Assembly (NCBI GenBank): GCA_963970005.1 | Contig: CAXAMN010029050.1 | Location: forward strand, 57,583-121,582 | Direction of reading: 5' to 3' | DNA from: Durusdinium trenchii | Taxonomy: Eukaryota > Sar > Dinophyceae > Suessiales > Symbiodiniaceae | Length of the DNA stretch: 64,000 nt | Shown here: piece by piece, positions 34,501-45,580 of the stretch | Numbering within the stretch: the first letter of the stretch is position 1 | Layout of the letters: every line of letters starts with the position of its first letter | Position numbers and translations under genes: made by a program | The notes under the pieces: generated by a model | Told to the model about the DNA's origin: nothing | Seen by the model: only the letters and a program-made list of their open reading frames with translations | The model's database searches: none

Positions 34501-37070
34501 CCAAGTTGCTGTAGAATCTAGATGTTGTCACAAACACAATGCATTGTACATTTCACGTTGCTTCTGACATACCCCGTGCAGGAGATTCACAACTCTTATT
34601 CCAAATAAGTTTTACGATTTTTAGTTTACATGTTTTTGTCTTTTGAACTGGCAGGGCACGCGAGGTGCGACAACAAGTTCCTTCGAGATTGCTTCAAAGA
34701 GGAGTGCAAAGTGTACCAGTCTATTGAGTTTGGTTTCCGTTTGCAATAAGACACCCTCGCAACCTTATGACCGTATAAGCAAGTGTCACACAAGGGAAGC
34801 AAAGGTAGTAGGAGGCTTGCTAAAGCATTCAGGCGGTTTGATGCCTTAGAGCACAAGGAGCACGGACGAGAGGCACAAGATGTGGCGACACGTAGTCTGA
34901 ATAATTGACTGGTGGTTTCGATTGGTTGTTTGGATTGATTGGGTTCCTGAGATCTTGTGATGGGAGGGATTGTCACAAGGGGCCTGTGCCTTGAAAATGC
35001 ATTTGATTCTTCTTGTGCATTCAAAGTCTTGCGAGCAGAGGCAGCTCATGCGCAGCTATTCCAACAAAAAGAACCCAACTTCAACTAAGCACTGTACAGC
35101 GAGTGAATTTGATGTTTCAGGTGATCGAATCTTACTACGGCAGAAAGCATTTGCAGCTGCCTGAGTTTATTCAGAGTGAGATGTGCTCCGTATGGCATTC
35201 ACCGTTGGGCAATTGCTTTAAGGCTGGGGCCAGAATGCCACATGCAAGGAGCCTTGCAGGCAGGCCAAAGCCTTCATTCGTATCACTGAAAGGAAGACAT
35301 ATGCCATGCAACAACTGCTTTCTTGCAAGGTGAAGAGTGCTGAAGTTCAACGTCGACGGCAAGAGACAAGTGCGAATGCCAATTCATTTGTTTGGCTAGC
35401 TGAGTTATATAACATTTCTTGCCCATTGGAGACCACAACTCCGCCACCCAATCGCACTTTCGGTTTTGAGCGCATCAGTGTTTGATATTCATGGACATCT
35501 AATTTACAATCATGCTGCGTCAATCCACTAATTCTTGAGGTTTTGTATTTGTTCCCCCTTGCGCGATGTGGTTACAATGAAGCCTTGCAAGTAAGTTCTT
35601 GCAGAGATTCTTTCAACAAGAGCAACTTTATCTCGATTTCCAGACATTCACTTTTTAAGGTCAGCCGACTTTGAGGCCCTGTGTGGTTCATGTCTGGATA
35701 TGCACCAACGTTCCCTTTTCAAATGAAGGTGTTCCAATGACATCAGCAATGATTTCGTGGATCCCTTGCAGATGAAGCTTATTTGCCTGGCAGCGTCGGC
35801 TTCAACTTGATACGCTTGCAGGCGTGGTGACACTCCCCAACGACGGCACTTGGTCTCTCAGGAGTTCTAACTTTGCACATGCTGCGTGATGAAACGGGAA
35901 CATATATTATATATATAAATACATATAAATATTCAGAATATACATATTCAGAGCTATCGTTGATATACAGAAGTCATCAGTAATCATTTGATTTACATTC
36001 AAAGCATTCCGAAAGAACGATAGACAACTTGCAAGCACCTGTACTTTTGGGTCCAAAAGTTTTGGTTCAAGGACCACTTGCTGTGGAGCGGCGCAGTCAG
36101 TGGTCGGTGTGCAGATCAAGCACCCCCACAGGCCTGAACTTGCAAAGAGCGCTATATCTGTCAGAGGACTGGCCTGTTGCCCTCAATACTGGTAGCCCAA
36201 ATTGGGATTGCTTTTCCTTGGTCCGGATGAGCTGCAAGAGTTGAGAGTGTTCATTGCAAGCTGTTGTGAGATTTTACGCATAGAATGTGCAGAGGGCTTG
36301 CGGCGCAGCGAACCATCACCCACACTGGATTCCCAAGTTGCAAACTTGTGGGGAGCATGGTTGTGAAGTTTGAAATGTGCAAGGCAACAGTCGACAGGCG
36401 TGTGAGATGTTGAATGAAATCTTTAGGCTTGTTGATCCAGCAAGAGAAGCGATGGCGCAGGCTCGGTGTTGTTTGCTAGCATCAGTTGTTTTGTTTCACT
36501 CCGCCAAATGTCCTTCAGGCGGCTCCCCTGCTTTGCTACGGCCCAAGGCTGAATGGAGCTGATGCCTTCGCTCCTGTTTGTGTGGAGGTGTGTTTGCAAG
36601 GCCAACACCTTCCAATGCATTCAAGATTCAAGGTTTCGTCACTTTGCCACATCCTTGCATTTTTGTCATACCTGGTCCCATTTGTGCTTGTTGGACAGAT
36701 CTCAAACTCCGGTCAAGCGCCGAGTTGAAGTGGCGGACTGGACAATTCCACCACAAAGACATTTTTTTCAATGTTTGTGTAGCATGGGTGTGCACCTTCC
36801 TTGTCCAGCTGCAGGACAATCTTGTCGGGGGAACGCTGCGAGGTGCAGGCATGTTGCTGGCAACCAATTGTGTCTTGTTTTTTTCAAGCACGGGCTTGTG
36901 AGTTTGCTTGACCTAGGTTCTTTGCAACAGGCAGAGAAAAGTGAGAAGATCCTGCAAAGGCACCAAATGGGGTGAGTTTGTTTGAAGAGATCCCAATTTT
37001 GGTTCAAAGTTCATACTGAACTGCGACAGCCTTAAAGGTGTGTCCAACATGTAGTTTTGTTTGCAAGCGA
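31520..37070. other. No supported gene
   Basis: Mostly stop-rich frames. There is a short tandem of GACGCTCCCCCTCC (about 31693-31725) and an AT microsatellite near 35.9 kb. A few hydrophilic peptides exist (for example near 35.0-35.3 kb) but no domain or splice pair is convincing. Confidence 0.5.
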
Positions 37071-37076
37071 TACAGT

Positions 37077-37216
37077 AAGTTTCCCTAAAAATCTAGGAAC
37101 TAAATAAATAGTGCGTGAGCTATCCTGCGTCCATGCCAGTAGCATACTAGTAGCTAGTAGCTTACTAGAGTGTCTTACTTAATTTATACGTAGGCCGGGG
37201 GGAGCGGGCTTTAAAG
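37077..37216 (-). repeat. MITE-like dispersed repeat, copy 2
   Basis: Reverse-orientated relative of 5672-5835. From the plus strand it begins TAAGTTTCCCTAAAAATCTAG, contains ATAAATAGTGC and a TACTAGTAGCTAGTAG middle, and ends GCGGGCTTTAAAG. The ends match the first copy; the centre differs in length. Non-autonomous and non-coding. Confidence 0.65.
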
Positions 37217-39159
37217 AAAGATATTCTGTTCTCTTGAGGCGATTGGACGATGGTGCGGTCTCCCGGAAACATTCATGGTCATGAGGACTGGATTCATTTT
37301 TACTCGGAGGAACCAGTTTGCTTGGTGGACACCTTCGGGAGCCTCTTCCAATGCCTTTTGTGTCCTTGTCTCAATATGCATTAATTCAACTCAACTGAGA
37401 AAGATTTGATACAAACAAACCAAACTGATCCTTTGCCACCGTGACAGCACACATCAGGGATGACGCAGCTCGCCCATTGGCCTTACCATCTCGGAGTCCC
37501 CAGCGTCCTCAGGATTCTGATGCGGCGAACACTTTGTGTTGGATTTCTTTTGTTGCCAGTGCAGGATCATTTGGCTGGTGGTGCTTGCCTTCCAGTGAGC
37601 GCACACTGAATGCACAAAACATGCTTTCAAAGTCTCAAGAAGAGACTTTGCGCATATAGCCAATGCTTGGACTCGACAAATGACTGTGACTTTTCGAGCT
37701 TAGCAGAACCCGCAAGGCAAAAAATGGAAGCGCCATTTCTGCTGCTGTGGCTGTTGGAGGGCTTTTGGAGGAGATGTGACGTGACTGCCATCGTTAGCTC
37801 TTTTGATCGACCGTTCTGCCGCAGCTGTGTCGCAGCTTGAACATGGGTGGATTACTAAGTGGGTGATCAACCGCCTGGGCCCTAGGGCCAGTGCTTCAGC
37901 CCCTTTAAGCATGGGCCTCCTTTTGAGGGAGGCCCATACTAAAGAGGCCCAAGCACCTTTTGTTGCCTGTCAATTCTTCAAAGCAAGTTTGCGGAACTGG
38001 TGAATGTTTGTGGACTTGGCACGGTTCCGCAATTCAGGAACGTACATATCATGGTGTCCATCGCGCGGCCTCTCGCAACAGACTTAAATGCGCCCTCAAG
38101 GATGCGTCTCAATCAACTTCAGCAGTGATTCAGACGAACTAGGTCTTTGCAGCTATATTGCACAGATATGTTGCTGCACAAGGCTGGGCCTTGTTTTTTT
38201 AATTTATGCCATTGTAGGGCCGTGAAGACCCGAGCATTATCCTATACTATACATCAAAGTGAGTTACAGGCGGTGACTCTGCCTTCCTCCTGCAGCAAGG
38301 CACTCCAACGAGTGTGTATCAAGAATCTAGAGTGTTGACTTGGGATAGCCAAAGCTCAGGAATGGAAGCGTTGCACGGCAATCGAAGAAAGGCCTGGATC
38401 TTTGGCTTAGTGCTCACATGAGATGGGGGCTCTCCTATGATCAAACTATATATATATATACATACAACTCTTGGAACGCTTGTGAATCTTGGATTGTCAT
38501 GCACTCCAGTTCCTGCTTTGGAGTCATCTACTGATTTGCCGTATGTACGACCGCCTCTTTTAAGCCTCACTCCATGATTAATTTCACTTTCCACGTTCTA
38601 GACCGTCAAGTACGCTCTTGTTTCAGTGTGCTGCTCCGCTTGCGACAAGTGTTGCATAGCATTAATGAAGTGATTCGTCCTTTGGTTTCTTCAAACTTGT
38701 CAGCTCAACTTGGCCCGCCAAGCAAGCAGCGAGAAATGGAACCACATGTGCAAATGAAAGGCTTGTTGCCCGGGTTGGTGCCACAACCAGCACATGCATC
38801 CTTCAATCTGGAGCGTGAGGCAGTGCTGTCAAGAGATGATATGTTGAGGTCGCTTTGAGACGACAAACGCCTGCACCAGTTGTTTTGAGAGACAGCGTGT
38901 ATTCAGGTGGAGGTGTTAGGAATAAGATAATTTTCACAGTGGCAAGAGACCCAAGTATAACAAGAGCGAAAAGAAGTGTGTATACATCCGGTGATAATAT
39001 TTCACAAACATATGATTTCGATCGACCCCCTTTGAATTGTACATTTTGAAGGGAATTCCTGCAATTTATCATCCACTGCACTGCATCGCATTGTATTTTC
39101 ATTTATGTCTTACTATTTTTTGACACAGGGCGATCTATTTTTGGATTTTTTATTGCCTA

Positions 39160-39775
39160 TATTTTTGTGGCTTCTATGGCTTTTGGCTTCCATGGGTCCT
39201 GTGGCTTTTGGCTTCTGTGGCTTCTGTGGCTTCTGTGGCTTCTGCAGCTTTTGGCTTTTGTGGCTGCTGTGGCATTAGTGCTCAAAACTCCAGAAAGAGC
39301 TATGTAGCAAAACTGCAAGGAAGGAACCATGATAAATTTGTACACTTGTGCTTATACATACATGTCAAAGCTCCAGAAGGAGCTACCGTGCAAAGCCGAA
39401 AATAACGAGGAACCCAAGAGAGATTTGTACACTTGCACATCTACTCCAGAAGGACCTACTTTGGCTTGTTTGGCGTTTGTGTCTTTTGGCTTGTGTGGCT
39501 TTGAGCTTTTTGTTCTTTTTGTGGTTTCTGTGGCTTCTGCGGCTATTGGGTTTTGGTGGCTTGTGTGGCATTGTGTTGGTTTGGTTTTTGATTGCTTGCT
39601 TTTGGCGGTTCTCTTGGATTTTGATGGCTAGGTTTTGATAGCTTCTTCTGTTGCCCTTAGTGTAGCTTTTTGGACAGTTGGTTTGATGGCTTGCTTTTGG
39701 TTATACAGTAGTGTTCTCGTGGACTTTGTTGGGTCTCGATGGCTTGGTTTTGATTACTTTTTTTTTTTTTTTGTC
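39160..39775 (+). repeat. Degenerate TGGCTTCTG/TTTTGGCTT repeat tract
   Basis: About 600 bases dominated by imperfect TTTTGGCTTCTGTGGC-type units, most regular at 39195-39250, breaking down rightward and ending in a T run at about 39758-39772. Open frames here are low-complexity artefacts. Confidence 0.75.
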
Positions 39776-40251
39776 TTGGCAGTTTGTAGCTTTTTGGTGG
39801 GCTGATTTTGTTTGCTCTTGGGGGAACTGCAGAAAAACTTCGGGGGACTACACCGCTGGGAACCTTTCTAAAACCCCATAGGGAGCAACCTAGCAAAACT
39901 ACCGAAAACAGAGACACAATCATATTGAACTTCCAACAACAACATTGCATTTTTCGACCCACTGGACTTTGGTACATTTCTAAGTGGGTCCAACTTATAA
40001 GCACGGCCTGTCCATCATTATTTTGTGGATCTTTTTTCTTTTTCCTGCATTGTACCATTGTACCGTTCATTTGTAGGTCCTATGTTGATCATGTCATTGA
40101 AGAGGTTTGCGTGTCTCATTATTGCATCATTTGCATCACAAGATCACTGAAAGGCACGTAAACGACTCCTTTCAACAGTTTCACCGCCACGTGTACCACT
40201 TCATGTCCTGCCCCGCCCCAGGTCATATGGCACACCACCTCCACATCCTTT

Positions 40252-40623
40252 TTGCACCTCCAGACACACCTGTCCCTCCCCCCTCAGCTAAAGCAAGAGC
40301 TCAGTGTTCGCGCCCGAACTCACACACGCCTCACCTTCGGTCCGGGCGGATTTTGCAAAGGGTCAGGACATGAAAATGTGTTTGTGGTGAATCAGGTGCC
40401 AAATGATTCCTCTCGGCCCGACCTGCAAAGGCAAACGAAGAAGCTGAGGGGTCTAGGTCGAATCACGGTTGATGAACCTGGTGTGCAGATTGAAGCACTT
40501 GCAGAGCTTGCACAAAATTCAATGGACAGCCTTGGCAAACAATACATTTTCCACCTCAAGAGCAGCCGCAAAGCAAAGTCGCTAAAGCCCCAAGCAGGCT
40601 ACATGTTTTTGGAGTGGAAGTGA
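40252..40623 (+). CDS. Unrecognised hydrophilic open frame, possible exon
   Basis: The C-terminal 85 codons (HENVFVVNQVPNDSSRPDLQ ... GYMFLEWK, stop at 40621) have normal protein composition and no low complexity. The first 35 codons are Pro/Arg-rich and may lie in another frame or outside the exon. No family recognised and no intron boundary I would defend. Confidence 0.3.
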   Translation: MHLQTHLSLPPQLKQELSVRARTHTRLTFGPGGFCKGSGHENVFVVNQVPNDSSRPDLQRQTKKLRGLGRITVDEPGVQIEALAELAQNSMDSLGKQYIFHLKSSRKAKSLKPQAGYMFLEWK

Positions 40624-42234
40624 CTACTTAGGTTTTGTTGAAGCCAGTGCGTGGAAACAGAACAAACGAGCGCAGTTCCGCCTTGTGCGATGTCAAGTTA
40701 CAATGATGAAAGAGGAAATATCGATTTAGGCAATTCTTTTGAAACCTGCCAAGTACATGTACGTCACAGTCTTGGCAGATCACAGGGGAGGAATGAAGAA
40801 TGACACCGGCTCTGCAAACCCATCACAAAAACTATGGTTTGGGGATATGACACACCATTGGTTTTCCACCCGTCGGAATGCTGAAGGCTATCGTTGCCCA
40901 GCAGAACTTAGCTGCTGTTGACCCGCCTGATGGCATGACTGCTGAGCTCGTCCACATGCGCCCATCATTGCTGGGCCACCGAGCAGCTGAAGAATATTGC
41001 AAGGGCCCTCCTTTGAATCCAAGGGGACAATTCTTTGAAAGCTCTTGAAATTCTACATGGCGGAGTTACCTGAGGTTGGCGCTTTCCTGCGTTACTGTCG
41101 CGTACTTCACTTCGTATGCAGCAACCTTAATTTGACGGGTCTGCTTTACACATATCTCTAAGCCAAGCATTGACATGATTGGTCCAAGGCCATTCTGGCC
41201 ATTGTCCGAGCTTTCAACCAGGTTGGGTTGAACTCAGAGCTTCAACCAATTGTCGCTTCACTTCCCGGAGGCCACAACCAGTCCAGCTGGACCTTTAGAA
41301 AAGGCACTGGAGGCGTAAACACTTGGAATTTTCTTTCGAAGGTTAAGAAATTCTACACTTGCTGCTAGACCTTAGATCTCACAGAAGTATGAAACCGACT
41401 TTGAACCACTTCTATAACAGAGAGATGCGAGCGTGGTTTTGGTTTGAATCTGGTCAGTCCTCAGTGATGGGCGTATGCTTCGCGCCTATGCTTTGCGTTC
41501 TCTTCCTGTCTGCAACGCACCTCAGTTTTTTTGAACCAGCATTAAGCAGGCTCCGCACTTCCACAAGCTTTTTGTTGATTGTGAGTGGATGTTTTGTCGA
41601 CAACAGCACCACATCGAGAAAATGGCAACATATGGGCTCAACAGGTATCGAGCATACAAACATGAAAGATCTTTGAGTCATTGTTGGAGGTGATTGGAAG
41701 TAAGAATCCTAACACTCACATTCTGAACAAATATCCAGAAGCAAAACCAATCTTTGGCAGAAGTACTAGTTGCTCTTTTCATTCACCCTGTCGGAGCTTC
41801 CGCATCAACGGCCAGTGAGCATCTCAGCTTGCTTGTTGCAAGACCTTACTCAGGACAATGTCAAGTTTTGGTTACTGCTGCCAAGGGTAGCTATGACAGA
41901 TCCTCAAACCATCGCGGATTCCTTTGAGGGCCTGGAAGGCAGCGCACTTTGCCCAAGCCAAAGCAGACAGACCTGCATTCCACATGAGCATTTCGTAAAA
42001 GTTGTACTTATGTTTACGTCTCGCATGTTTCACCTGCTCCCCCTTCCGATGCTATCAGATCACAACGTGCCTTTGTGTGGCTGATGGCTCGGCAGCCGTA
42101 CAAAAGTTATATACCTGAACCAGTCATATTGCCTGAGCAGCACAAGCCAGACTTGAAGAAATGGAAGAAGCGTTTGGATTCCTCTCTCCATGCCACAAAT
42201 TCCATGCCCAGCACATGCGGGATGTCTCCATCAC

Positions 42235-42853
42235 GTGTGTGTCAAACCCCGTACCCAGGGGTCCTTTCACCTACTTTCAAAGCAGGGGCGTGTGACAGTC
42301 TTATCCCATCACACGCAATGAAGCTGTGGATAAGAGTGGGAAGGGAAACTTGGCCAGTTTCCTGTTCCTGCATGTAGCGTCCCTGGATGACTTACCCATT
42401 AATTTGGGGTCATAGCTGGGAGCTACGGTGACTGTTCTAATCTACTGGGTGATTTTCTGTCTCGCCCAAAAACAGGAGGCAGGGTTTGTCGGCAGACTTG
42501 TCTGTCGGTTCCCTTCCATTTCTACCCTAATGGATCGATTTGCCAGTCCCTAGCTATGCAGGAGGCTTCTTTATCCTTTTAGTCTACCCTAGCTACCAAC
42601 AGGAGGCTTTTTCCTTTTTTGCTTGTACCTACTTATATAGAGCAACTCACCTGTCTCGCTCTATTATTGAACCTACCTCCCTACGAACTCTATGTGCGAG
42701 CGGCTGAGCGTTGCTTATACACTTTTGTTACAGCACCTTCAAGTGAGTTGACTTACCGCCTTTCCGTTCTTCACCAACTAACCAGTCAAGTGTACTGCGT
42801 AACTGAACTTCCACTGGATGGTACGTTCCCTCACCTGAACTTTGAGTGTAAGT
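42235..42853 (+). repeat. Diverged terminal-repeat unit F
   Basis: Begins GTGTGTGTC followed by a CCCC/GGGG hairpin (about 42246-42261). It carries the structured domain at 42282-42371 and runs to GAGTGTAAGTGTGT, where the next unit starts. Outside the structured parts it does not align with the repeats of the 15.3-kb element, so it belongs to a different or older family. The intervening 480 bases hold no gene I recognise, and the right boundary is inferred. Confidence 0.5.
42282..42371 (+). ncRNA. Conserved structured domain, copy F (diverged)
   Basis: Closing helix GCAGG/CCTGC at the two ends. Hairpin 1 is GCGTGTGA (42288-42295) with TCACACGC (42309-42316). After an AATGAAGC linker comes hairpin 2, GGAAACT (42344-42350) with AGTTTCC (42356-42362) and loop TGGCC. 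Same architecture as the five other copies, with different stem sequences that still pair. Function unknown. Confidence 0.7.
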
Positions 42854-43248
42854 GTGTGTGTGTAACCCTTGGAGTCAGAGGGATCCCGTTGGATTTGATG
42901 TGGACTTTTTCTTCGCTTTTGGTATTTTTAGTGCAGGGGGTAGCGGCAGATCATTTGGGACCGCTACCAACGAAGACGCCCATTTGATCTGGTGATATCG
43001 GAGTTGGCCACTCCGACGTACCTGCAATTTTCCATTTTCGAATGGCGAGAGGCTAAGCCAAGAACTTCCCTGACCTGAGTTTCTTGTTGCTGCAGACTTG
43101 CACGGAACGCCGTCAGCTTGTCGTCTCGTCGGTCGTGGCCTTTAACTACAGGAACTCTGGTCCCCTTCACCTGGTTTTTCAGGATTTGGGTCTCTTAGGC
43201 CGGCGTGTGGCACCGCATTCAGTTCAGTACACAATACCTCAAGTGTGT
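42854..43248 (+). repeat. Terminal direct repeat A (5') of the small element
   Basis: About 395 bases, starting GTGTGTGTGTAACCC and ending CAAGTGTGT. Differs from repeat B at about seven positions (for example GGAGTC/GAAGTC and GGCCACTCC/GGCCGCTCC), roughly 98% identity. Contains the structured domain at 42933-43025. Confidence 0.85.
42933..43025 (+). ncRNA. Conserved structured domain, copy A
   Basis: GCAGG/CCTGC closing helix; hairpin 1 GGTAGCGG/CCGCTACC; linker ACGAAG; hairpin 2 TCGGAG/CTCCGA with loop TTGGCCA. Copy C has TCAGAG/CTCTGA at hairpin 2, a compensatory base-pair change. Confidence 0.75.
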
Positions 43249-43823
43249 TTGGCCTCGTGCCAACCCGGGATGAGCCCGCAGAGTGCCTCCCATGGACCCG
43301 TCGAACGGGTGTACGTCGTTATCTCCCCTACCCGGAGATGTACGTGTCCGCAGCGGACAGTAGCTGGCTCATGCCATAAGAACTCAAATTTGTCCCATCT
43401 TTGGAATACCAAGTTGGCTCATGCCCTTACGTGACCGCAGCGGTCGGAGGTGGCAGCCTTCGGGCACGCCGTACGTGGTCGCAGCGACCAAAGTCAGTTC
43501 AAGGTTCATTGGAACCTGTCGTGAACTTAGGCGCACACACAGCACGTACATGTTTAACGAGGCTTGCCTAGGTTTGCCTAGGTTCTTTAATGAGGTTTGG
43601 GTTCATCGGTTTCCGTCCCCTCCATTTGTTTCCCTTTTCATCCTTTCCCCTTCGCACACCTGGGGGTTCATCGGTTGTCCCTGTGCATTTGGTTTCTCTT
43701 TCATCGCAACCACACACACTTTTGTCCCGTCGTCTCCCTTTTCATGTCTTCATCCTTTTGTCCTTTCTGCGCGCACATTTGCGCATTGGTCCTAGCCTTA
43801 ATTTTGCCTCCCCTCGGGGAGGC
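43249..43823 (+). other. Internal region of the small element
   Basis: Non-coding. It has a leader with hairpins at 43296-43310 (ACCCG/CGGGT), 43345-43359 (TGTCC/GGACA), 43432-43445 (GACC/GGTC) and 43476-43490 (TGGTC/GACCA), the last three sharing a GCAGC loop and a preceding TACGTG. A pyrimidine-rich stretch of about 250 bases follows, then a terminal hairpin GCCTCCC-CTCG-GGGAGGC at 43806-43823. Short open frames in the T/C-rich part are not credible genes. Confidence 0.7.
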
Positions 43824-44220
43824 GTGTGTGTGTAACCCTTGAAGTCAGAGGGATCCCGTTGGATTTGATGTGGACTTTTTCTTCGCTTTTGGTATTTTTA
43901 GTGCAGGGGGTAGCGGCAGATCATTTGGGACCGCTACCAACGAAGACGCCCATTTGATCTGGTGATATCGGAGTTGGCCGCTCCGACGTACCTGCAATTT
44001 TCCATTTCTTCGAATGGCGAGAGGCTAAGCCAAGAACCTCCCTGACCTGAATTTCTTGTTGCTGCAGACTTGCACGGAACGCCGTCAGCTTGTCGTCTCG
44101 TCGGTCGTGGCCTTTAACTACAGGAACTCTGGGTCCCTTCACCTGGTTTTTCAGGATTTGGGTCTCTTAGGCCGGCGTGTGGCACCGCATTCAGTTCAGT
44201 ACACAATATCTCAAGTGTGT
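43824..44220 (+). repeat. Terminal direct repeat B (3') of the small element
   Basis: About 397 bases, the partner of 42854-43248. It begins immediately after the terminal hairpin. Its closing GTGTGT directly abuts unit E, so the two share the GT boundary. Confidence 0.85.
43903..43995 (+). ncRNA. Conserved structured domain, copy B
   Basis: Same helices as copy A, with one loop change (GGCCACTCC to GGCCGCTCC) outside the paired bases. Part of terminal repeat B. Confidence 0.75.
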
Positions 44221-44554
44221 GGCAACCCCCGTCTCCAGGGGCACTAACATACTACTTTGACTATTCTCTCATTTTCAAGTTCTATTCAGCAGGGGGTGGA
44301 GACACCTGTATTGCTTCTCCACCTACGAAGCTGGCAATGCACGGTGAGGATATCAGTTCCAGACGCGGAACTGATGTACCTGCAAAATTTAACTTCAATT
44401 GACCTTGGTGATTCTACGCAAAAGACAACGTTGTCTCATTCGGTGATTTGCAGTTAAGTGCTAGCGCATTCGGCTAAAGCAGTAACATAAAAAGCTAACG
44501 TTCACCGCGAATCTTTGAATCTCAGCTCTACGGAGCGCTCATTTTAAGTGTGTG
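44215..44554 (+). repeat. Diverged terminal-repeat unit E
   Basis: Begins GTGTGTGGC with a CCCC(GTCTCCA)GGGG hairpin, contains the structured domain at 44289-44383, and probably ends at TTTTAAGTGTGTGT (about 44541-44554). Little primary sequence is shared with A-D except at the structured positions. The right boundary is inferred. Confidence 0.5.
44289..44383 (+). ncRNA. Conserved structured domain, copy E (diverged)
   Basis: GCAGG/CCTGC closing helix. Hairpin 1 is GGTGGAGA/TCTCCACC, versus GGTAGCGG/CCGCTACC in A-D: three stem positions changed on both sides. Linker TACGAAGC. Hairpin 2 is ATCAGTTCC/GGAACTGAT with loop AGACGC. Strong support for selection on structure. Confidence 0.7.
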
Positions 44555-44808
44555 TCGCAGCTTCTTTCCACTGCGGTAAGCTGTGTGAACCCCAAGGGCT
44601 TGACGTTTTCCTGTGTGTGTGTTTTTTTAAACCACATATTTGCAAGGCATGTTGGAAGTGCTGTCTCTTCGCCCCAAGCAAAACTTGTTGTACCGCTGCC
44701 CCGAAGGCCTTAACTTGCCGGTGGCAGAGTTTGTGCAGGCATTCATGACAAGCCCCTACTTAGATCCTCGGACGCAATGCCTCAACAGGGTTCTGATTCT
44801 TTTCACAG

Positions 44809-45046
44809 GCTTGCTGACCTTACACTCACCGAAGCTTTCAATCAGCGTGTGATTTCGAAACAATTTGCATTGTCAGAGGGCAGAGCCTGTCAGGTTCGCA
44901 AAGTGGCCATGGTCACTGGCTTTGAGGAGCAGATTCTGAGGTCAATTCCTGCAGAGGAGAACTTCACACGTCTATCAGCACCTTGGAAACGGCACGCCCA
45001 TCAGAAACACGAGCACATGTTCAATGTAGGTTATCGAAGTGAGTAG
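44809..45046 (+). CDS. Candidate exon of an unrecognised gene
   Basis: Follows a good acceptor (TTCTTTTCACAG, ending 44808). The frame encodes about 78 residues with normal composition, including LADLTLTEAFNQRVISKQFA and VTGFEEQILRSIPAEENF, and stops at 45044. A preceding frame (44640-44800) with LYRCPEGLNLPVAEFVQAF may be an earlier exon. No domain recognised. Confidence 0.35.
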
Positions 45047-45537
45047 TGCTGTAGGGGTATCTCTACAAGTATTGAAAGATATGGTCTAAAACCGACCTAT
45101 GTCAGAAACCAACCTATGCTGTCAGGCAAGTGCTTTCCAAAAGATCGTGCCCAAAGATATTCCTCAACGTGTTTTTTTTGTCAACCAAATAAGAGTGTAT
45201 GGTTCCACATATATAGGTAGAGATACAAAGAAAGAGGAGCACAGGTCCGATTCGCAAAAATAGAGAAGGAAAAGAGGCAAGGGCTCCTTCAAAAAGGGTT
45301 CCCCTTCAAATTCGGGGTCTTTAGGCGTTATGCAAATCTTGGGCACCGCTTGCCCCTTCATTTTGTTACCACTTAGGCGTTGATTTGGTTTAAGGCTTGC
45401 TTGCTAGTATTCATGTCAACAAAGCTTCTTCTATTCATGCTATGCTATATTCTAACTTGTACTTGTGTTGCATTTTCTCTTCCGGTACTTCTTTCTGTTC
45501 TTCTTTTCCTGTTTTGTTCTTTTATTACTTTTTGTTT

Positions 45538-45580
45538 CATTCATTCATTCATTCATTCTTTCTTTCTTTCTTTCTTCGTT
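45538..45580 (+). repeat. ATTC/TTTC tetranucleotide microsatellite
   Basis: About five ATTC units run directly into about five TTTC units in a T-rich tract. Neighbouring long frames are artefacts of this composition. Confidence 0.9.

Larger units (their letters stand above)
42854..44220 (+). mobile_element. Small non-autonomous relative of the 15.3-kb element
   Basis: Two direct repeats (42854-43248 and 43824-44220) enclose only 575 bases. The first ~270 internal bases (43249-43520) match the internal leader of the large element (49038-49320), including its GCAGC-loop hairpins. The last internal bases form the same terminal hairpin before the 3' repeat. There is no RT. I infer a derivative mobilised in trans by a larger relative, though its repeats are only about 75-80% like those of the large copy here, so its partner may be another subfamily. 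Confidence 0.8.

Noticed and set aside
39329..39638. Phe/Leu/Gly-rich ORFs of about 100 codons
   Set aside because: They lie wholly in the TGGCTT-type degenerate repeat tract.
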